Shown here one piece after another: positions 59,133 to 64,000 of a stretch of DNA of 64,000 nt. The notes under the pieces were generated by a model, which was not told where the DNA came from, ran no database searches, and saw nothing but the letters and a program-made list of their open reading frames with translations. A program made the position numbers and the translations under genes. Source of the stretch: Streptomyces diastatochromogenes (lineage in GTDB: Bacteria; Actinomycetota; Actinomycetes; Streptomycetales; Streptomycetaceae); the NCBI RefSeq assembly GCF_002242805.1, contig NZ_MCGQ01000034.1:163093-227092 (forward strand), read 5' to 3'. Every line of letters starts with the position of its first letter. The stretch's first letter is position 1.

Positions 59133-62100
59133 TCAAGTGGGTGGGACGGGAGTCTCATTATGTGAACGAAGGGCACTGCCACCTCCGAAGACGGCGGACA
59201 CACCTCCGGTGTACACCCCCGATCCCCCACCCGCGAACGCCGGCTCGGCCGGGGCGTGCGGCACGGGATAATGACCGGATCCGAGCGCCCGGCGCAGCCG
59301 GTACTCGTCCAGCGGCCCCGCGAACGCCATGCCCTGCCCGTGGGTGCAGCCCATCGCGCGCAGCGCGACCACCTGTTCCGGCAGGTCGACGCCCTCGGCG
59401 ACGGACTGCAGCCCGAGATCGGCGGCGATGCGCAGCAGCCCGCTGGTGATCTTGTGCAGCCGCGCGGACTCCACGACACCGTCGACCAGGCCGCGGTCGA
59501 GCTTGAGGATGTCGACGGGGAGCCTTCTGAGGGCCGTGATCGCCGCGTAGCCGCTGCCGAAGCCGTCGAGCGCGATCCGCACCCCGAGCCGGCCGAGCAC
59601 GGTCAGGCGCCGCTCCAGCTCGTCCAGGGAGGCCCTGGGGTCGGCGTCAGACAGCTCGACGACCAGTGCGCCGGGCGGCAGCCCGTGCCGGGTCAGCAGC
59701 GCTTCCACGGAGCCGAGCGGACTCGAGCGTTCCAGCAGCCGCCGGGCACTCGTGCGGACGCACACCGGCACCACGGTCCCGGTGGCGGCCCGCTCGGCGG
59801 CCCGCTCCACGGCCTCCTGGAGGATCCATCGGTCCAGCTCGGCCGTCTTGTCGCCGTCCTCGGTCACCCGCAGGAACTCGGCCGGGGTGAACAGCACCCC
59901 CTGGGAGGAGCGCCAGCGCGCCTGCGCGGAGACCGAGGTGATCCGGCCGCTCTCCAGGCAGACCACCGGCTGGTGCAGCAGCGCGAACTCGCCGTCGTGC
60001 AGCGCGGCGCGCAGCCGGGTGGCCAGCTCCGCCTTGCGTACGACGTCCTGCTGCATCTGCGGCTTGTACAGCTCGACGCGGCCCTTTCCGGCCGACTTCG
60101 CGCGGTACATCGCGAGGTCGGCGTTGCGCAGCAGCTCGCCCGCGCCGAGGCCGGGTTCGGCGAAGGCGACCCCGATGGAGGCGTTGACGCGGACATCGTT
60201 GCCGCCGATCGCGTACGGCTGGGAGAGGGTCACCCTGAGGCGGTCGGCGAGCTCCAGGATGTTCCGTTCCCGGGCGGCACGGTCACGGGTGCCGTCCCCG
60301 ACGATCAGGGCCGCGAACTCGTCGCCGCCCAGCCGGGACGCGGTGTCCCCGTGCCGGACCGCGTCCTGGAGTCTGCGGGCGGCCTGGACGAGCAGCTCGT
60401 CCCCCGCCTGGTGCCCGATCGTGTCGTTGACGGCCTTGAAGCCGTCCAGGTCGATGAAGAGCACGGCCGTACCGCGCAGGGCGGCGCCCCGGTCGGTGGC
60501 GCGACGGCCGGACAGGGCCTGCTGGACGCGCTTGGTGAACAGCGCGCGGTTGGGCAGGTCGGTGAGCGGGTCGTGCTCGGCGTTGTGCTGCAACTGGGCC
60601 TGCAGCCGGACGCGTTCGGTCACGTCCCGGCTGTTGAAGATCAGGCCGCCGTGGTGCCGGTTGACGGTCGACTCGACGTTGAGCCAGCCGCCCTCGCCCG
60701 AGCGGAAGCGGCACTCGATGCGCGTGGTGGGCTCCTCGGGCGGGCTGGCGGCGAGGAAGCGGCGCACCTCGTGCACCACGCAGCCCAGGTCCTCCGGGTG
60801 GATCAGTGCGGCCAGTTCGGTGCCCACCAGTTCCTCGGCGGGCCGTCCGTAGACCCCGGCGGCGGCCGGGGAGACGTACCGGAGGATGCCGTTGGGCGCG
60901 GCGATCATGATGACGTCGCTGGAGCCCTGCACCAGGGAGCGGAAGTGGTTCTCCGTCTGCGCCAATTCCTGGGTGAGGGTGATGTTGTCCAGCAGCATGA
61001 TGCCCTGGCGCATGACGAGCGCCAGCACGACACCACCCGCGGTGATCAGCACGACGTGGTCGGGCCGGCGGCCGTTGAGGACGTTGTACAGGATGCCCAG
61101 GGTGCACACGGCGGCGGCGAGGTACGGGGTGAGCGCGGCGAGGGAACCGGTGATCGGCCGCCCGGCCGGGTACCGGGTGTGCTCGCCGCCCGGCGCGGGC
61201 ACATGGGGGTGGCCGGTGCCGCGCTGGCCGGGCACGTGCTCGTGGACCACGCGCGTGTGCCCGTCCGGTACGCGCCGTTCGTCGTCCTGTGCTCCCCGGC
61301 GCCGGGGGGCGGCCCAGGGGGCGTAGGCGAGCAGCAGTGAACCGGCGAACCAGCCCGCGTCCAGCAGCTGTCCGGAGTGGTAGCTGCTGTGCAGCAGCGG
61401 CGAGGTGAACAGCGCGTCGCACATCACGGTCAGGGCCAGCGCGCCGATCGCGGTGTTCACCGCCGTGCGGTTGCCCGGGGTGCGGCGGAAGTGGAGCGCG
61501 AGCACCATGCTGACGAGCGCGATGTCGAGCAGCGGGTACGCCAGGGACAGCGCGGTGTGCGCGACGCTCGGCCCGTCGAACCGGGCCGCCTGGGCGAGCG
61601 CGAGGCTCCACGACAGGGTGAGCAGGGAGCCGCCGATCAGCCAGGCGTCCAGCGTCAGGCAGATCCAGCCCGCCCGGGTCACCGGCCGTTTGGCGAGGAC
61701 CAGCAGGCCCACGATGGCGGGCGGCGCGAAGCACAGGAAGAACAGGTCGGCGTAGCTCGGGCTGGGCACGGGGCGTTCGAGGACCACCTCGTACCACCCC
61801 CAGACCGCGTTGCCCAGGGCCGCCATCGCCGAGGAGAGTGCGAACAGCAGCCAGGCCGGCCGGAAGCGGACCCGCTGGCTGCGAGCGTAGAAGAAGCAGG
61901 AGACGGCGGCGGCGCCCGCCGCGGCGGTCAGCCCGAAGTCGCCCATGATCAGCGCGAGCCGGCCTGAACCCCAGTCGAACATGGACCCGATGACGTAGGC
62001 GCCGCAGACCACGGCGAGGACGAGCTGATGGACCAGTCGCCTCCCCTCGCCGACGGCCGGCGGACGGGGTGGCAGCGGGGCCCCCGGCGGGTGCGGTGCG

Positions 62101-62324
62101 CGCAGCGCGCCGTCGAGGGCGGTCGTCACGGAGGGCGGCGCGTTCACCGGGGCCTCCCGGACCGCGCCGCTCCCGGGTCCCGTGGGTCCCGGTGCGCATG
62201 CCTCCTGCGACCGCCCGGCCTGCGGTGGTGGCTGCTGTGATGGCTCGTGTGGTGGCCGCGTCTGCGCGCCGCCGTGCGCCAGGGTCGCCGTCGGCGGCTC
62301 CGCCGCGTCGGATCGTTCGTCCAT
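59133..62324 (-). CDS. membrane GGDEF protein with degenerate EAL domain
   Basis: Cyclic-di-GMP signalling protein of about 1063 residues. A disordered Pro-rich N-terminus is followed by about ten membrane helices, a PAS-like domain (HFRSLVQGSSDVIMIAAPNG), a GGDEF domain with intact RLGGDEF and an RxxD inhibitory site five residues before it (RHGD), then an EAL-like domain. The latter is degenerate: the EAL signature is AQA (SAQARW), DDFG is DGFG, and the later AEGVE is AEGVD. I infer an active cyclase with a dead phosphodiesterase domain used for binding. It resembles S. coelicolor SCO5511 by position. The start at ATG 62324 is uncertain; ATG 62390 is open. Confidence 0.85.
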   Translation of the reverse strand: MDERSDAAEPPTATLAHGGAQTRPPHEPSQQPPPQAGRSQEACAPGPTGPGSGAVREAPVNAPPSVTTALDGALRAPHPPGAPLPPRPPAVGEGRRLVHQLVLAVVCGAYVIGSMFDWGSGRLALIMGDFGLTAAAGAAAVSCFFYARSQRVRFRPAWLLFALSSAMAALGNAVWGWYEVVLERPVPSPSYADLFFLCFAPPAIVGLLVLAKRPVTRAGWICLTLDAWLIGGSLLTLSWSLALAQAARFDGPSVAHTALSLAYPLLDIALVSMVLALHFRRTPGNRTAVNTAIGALALTVMCDALFTSPLLHSSYHSGQLLDAGWFAGSLLLAYAPWAAPRRRGAQDDERRVPDGHTRVVHEHVPGQRGTGHPHVPAPGGEHTRYPAGRPITGSLAALTPYLAAAVCTLGILYNVLNGRRPDHVVLITAGGVVLALVMRQGIMLLDNITLTQELAQTENHFRSLVQGSSDVIMIAAPNGILRYVSPAAAGVYGRPAEELVGTELAALIHPEDLGCVVHEVRRFLAASPPEEPTTRIECRFRSGEGGWLNVESTVNRHHGGLIFNSRDVTERVRLQAQLQHNAEHDPLTDLPNRALFTKRVQQALSGRRATDRGAALRGTAVLFIDLDGFKAVNDTIGHQAGDELLVQAARRLQDAVRHGDTASRLGGDEFAALIVGDGTRDRAARERNILELADRLRVTLSQPYAIGGNDVRVNASIGVAFAEPGLGAGELLRNADLAMYRAKSAGKGRVELYKPQMQQDVVRKAELATRLRAALHDGEFALLHQPVVCLESGRITSVSAQARWRSSQGVLFTPAEFLRVTEDGDKTAELDRWILQEAVERAAERAATGTVVPVCVRTSARRLLERSSPLGSVEALLTRHGLPPGALVVELSDADPRASLDELERRLTVLGRLGVRIALDGFGSGYAAITALRRLPVDILKLDRGLVDGVVESARLHKITSGLLRIAADLGLQSVAEGVDLPEQVVALRAMGCTHGQGMAFAGPLDEYRLRRALGSGHYPVPHAPAEPAFAGGGSGVYTGGVSAVFGGGSALRSHNETPVPPT

Positions 62325-62522
62325 AGGCCGTGCATCGCCCGTCGCCCCCCTCACAAATCTGAAATGTCCATCCCCGGCGCCGAACGTCACCGGCGCAGCC
62401 CCTGTCGGGACGATACACCAGTATCGTCACTCAGGGACATAGCTTCTCTACGCTCCGTGACGATCAACAGACAGGTGGGCACGGCCCGCGTACGGAAGAT
62501 TGCGGAGGGTACCGGAACCGGA

Positions 62523-63476
62523 TTACGCCCCTGTTGTGAGGATCACGTTCCGCAGGGGCTCCTGGTTCACGAATCGGTTCAACTGGTCCACGAGCAGCCG
62601 CTTGGCGCGCGGCAGGAAGGCCGACGTGGGCCCGCCCACGTGCGGGCTGATGAGCACGCCGGGCGCGTGCCACAAGGGGTGTCCGGGCGGCAGCGGCTCG
62701 GGGTCGGTGACGTCCAGGGCCGCCATGACGCGTCCGCTCTCCACCTCCGCGAGCAGCGCCTTGGTGTCGACGACGGCTCCGCGGGCCACGTTGACGAGCA
62801 GCGCTCCGTCCTTCATCCGGGCCAGGAACTCGGCGTCCACCAGACCCCGGCTCTCCTCCGTCAAGGGCGTGCAGAGGATCACGACATCGGCTTCCGGAAG
62901 CAGTGAGGGCAATTCGGTGAGCGGGTGCACCAGACCGCGCGCCGTGGTGCGCTGGGAGCGCGCGACGCGCGCCACCCGCGCTACTTCAAAGGGCACGAGC
63001 CGGTCTTCGACGGCGCTGCCGATGGCGCCGTAACCGACGATGAGAACGTTCTTGTCGGCCAGGGCGGGGTGGAACGCGCTCCGCCAGCGCTCCTCCTGCT
63101 GCGCCCGGACGAACTCGGGGATGCCACGCAGGGAAGCGAGGGTCAGGGTCAGCGCGAGTTCGGCCGTGCTCGCCTCGTGCACACCGCGCGCGTTGCACAG
63201 CCGCACGCCGGGCACGATCGCCGACAGCCGGGCGGTGACGTCGTCCACGCCCGCGGTGAGCGTCTGGATGACCTGAACGTGGGTCAGATGCTCCAGCGGG
63301 CGCACCTTGACCGGCCACCGCTTCATGTACGGCACCACGTACACGGCACAGTCGGCGGGGTCGCCGGGAAACTCCTGGTCGCCGCTCTCGCCCCCGTCCC
63401 AGAACAGGTACCGGAGCCCCTCGGGGAGCCCGTCGATCTCGTCCGGCGGGATGGGAAGCCACACGTCTGCACTCAT
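62523..63476 (-). CDS. D-2-hydroxyacid dehydrogenase family protein
   Basis: NAD-dependent oxidoreductase of 317 residues related to glyoxylate/hydroxypyruvate reductases. Motifs: VLIVGYGAIGSAVEDRL (Rossmann), the catalytic Arg in VNVARGAVVDT, Glu in DVTDPEPLPPGHPLW and His in ISPHVGGPTS. Substrate cannot be inferred. It is divergent from the aldo/keto reductase by 74 bases. Confidence 0.88.
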   Translation of the reverse strand: MSADVWLPIPPDEIDGLPEGLRYLFWDGGESGDQEFPGDPADCAVYVVPYMKRWPVKVRPLEHLTHVQVIQTLTAGVDDVTARLSAIVPGVRLCNARGVHEASTAELALTLTLASLRGIPEFVRAQQEERWRSAFHPALADKNVLIVGYGAIGSAVEDRLVPFEVARVARVARSQRTTARGLVHPLTELPSLLPEADVVILCTPLTEESRGLVDAEFLARMKDGALLVNVARGAVVDTKALLAEVESGRVMAALDVTDPEPLPPGHPLWHAPGVLISPHVGGPTSAFLPRAKRLLVDQLNRFVNQEPLRNVILTTGA

Positions 63477-63550
63477 GGCAGGAGGCTATGTCAGTCGTAC
63501 AGGTGTGCAGAGGTTAGGTTGGGGTCCGGCACAGGGAGGTTCACGAGCAG

Positions 63551-64000
63551 GTGGAGCGCAGGACGATCGGCGCGGGGGCGCTCGCGGTGGGGGCCGTCGG
63601 ACTCGGGTGCATGCCGATGAGCTGGGCGTACAGCGGATCCCGGCAGCGGGGCGACGAGTCGCTCAGAACCGTGCACCGGGCGCTGGACCTGGGCTCGACC
63701 CTCCTGGACACGGCGGACATGTACGGCCCGTTCACCAATGAGCTGCTGCTGGGACGGGTGCTGAAGGAGCGGCGTGCGGACGCCTTCGTGTCGACGAAGG
63801 TGGGGCTGCTCGTGGGCGAGCAGCACATCGTGGCCAACGGCCGTCCGGGGTATGTGAAGCGGGCCTGCGACGCCTCGCTGCGGCGCCTGCAGACGGACGT
63901 GATCGACCTCTACCAGCTGCACCGCGCGGATCCCGAGGTCCCGGTCGAGGAGACCTGGGGCGCGATGGCCGAGCTGGTGCAGGCGGGGAAGGTCCGGGCG
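63551..64000 (+). CDS. aldo/keto reductase, 3' end outside window
   Basis: First 150 codons of an aldo/keto reductase. It begins VERRTIGAGALAVGAVGLGC and has the catalytic-type DTADMYG tyrosine and aspartate, STKVGL lysine and QLHRADPEVPVEET. GTG 63551 lies 10 bases after GGGAGG. The reading frame runs off the window end. Confidence 0.88.
   Translation, partial: MERRTIGAGALAVGAVGLGCMPMSWAYSGSRQRGDESLRTVHRALDLGSTLLDTADMYGPFTNELLLGRVLKERRADAFVSTKVGLLVGEQHIVANGRPGYVKRACDASLRRLQTDVIDLYQLHRADPEVPVEETWGAMAELVQAGKVRA

Noticed and set aside
59131..59136. TTGACA on the minus strand as the ilvB promoter -35 box
   Set aside because: The position 17-18 bases downstream is the ribosome site of the leader peptide, with no -10-like sequence.
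55230..59165. 1311-codon plus-strand frame across the ilv genes
   Set aside because: Shadow of ilvC, ilvN and ilvB; runs through intergenic gaps and has no domains.
59256..61340. 694-codon plus-strand frame opposite the GGDEF gene
   Set aside because: Shadow frame with low-complexity Val/Gly/Arg sequence; GGDEF motifs are clear on the other strand.
1..64000. tRNA, rRNA, CRISPR arrays, transposase genes, origins or integrase attachment sites
   Set aside because: None seen by eye; a tRNAscan or Rfam search would be needed to exclude small RNAs.

Overview
The window is high-GC actinobacterial chromosome with strong G/C bias at third codon positions, many GTG starts, GGAGG-type ribosome binding sites and compact operons. 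Gene content and order (two tandem conservons, accE-accB, cimA, urease-like genes, ilvE, leuB, proline catabolism, serA, ilvC-ilvN-ilvB) match, from memory, the SCO5544-SCO5509 region of Streptomyces coelicolor. This is therefore a Streptomyces core region, written in the opposite direction to S. coelicolor numbering, with strain-specific islands.

Layout. 1-11.4 kb: a small unknown minus-strand gene, then two adjacent conservons (cvnA-B-C-D twice), each a membrane sensor-kinase-like protein, a roadblock protein, a DUF742 protein and a Ras-like GTPase. 11.5-13.3 kb: acyl-CoA carboxylase epsilon and beta subunits. 13.5-26.1 kb: mostly secreted or envelope proteins (family 8 polysaccharide lyase, M15-like peptidase, YceI, TPM-like membrane protein, GH3 and GH30 glycosidases, two tandem lipoproteins, GPP34) and two decayed genes. 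26.1-36.2 kb: citramalate synthase with an attenuator-like leader; an operon of fused urease gamma/beta, urease alpha, agmatine deiminase and a TetR regulator, divergent from an NCS1 permease; ilvE and leuB. 36.4-43.2 kb: a variable island with a Tat-exported phosphatase, a 43-residue protein, two divergent genes (LysR regulator, oxidoreductase) each broken by a copy of the same short dispersed repeat, an AAC(2')-type acetyltransferase, an alpha/beta hydrolase, and a cytochrome P450 preceded by a 31-codon gene for an aromatic-rich peptide. 43.4-47.4 kb: proline to glutamate catabolism with a divergent PucR-type regulator. 47.4-53.4 kb: two repetitive secreted proteins, an ABC ATPase remnant, and a TetR/DHA2 efflux pair. 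53.5-59.1 kb: serA and ilvC-ilvN-ilvB, with a classical leader-peptide attenuator. 59.1-64 kb: a GGDEF protein with a degenerate EAL domain, a 2-hydroxyacid dehydrogenase and a truncated aldo/keto reductase.

How genes work together. cimA, ilvB, ilvN, ilvC, leuB and ilvE cover most of branched-chain amino acid synthesis. Both cimA and ilvB carry minus-strand leader hairpins ending in a run of U, rare in Streptomyces, which suggests shared transcription attenuation. PRODH and P5CDH form the proline catabolic pair. The agmatine deiminase, urease-like proteins, NCS1 permease and TetR look like one regulon for uptake and nitrogen release from a guanidino or ureido compound.

The most likely undescribed system is the P450 plus 31-residue peptide (41728-43180), a candidate P450-modified ribosomal peptide. 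Second is the urease-like/agmatine deiminase cassette. Third is the short mobile-looking repeat that has broken two neighbouring genes.
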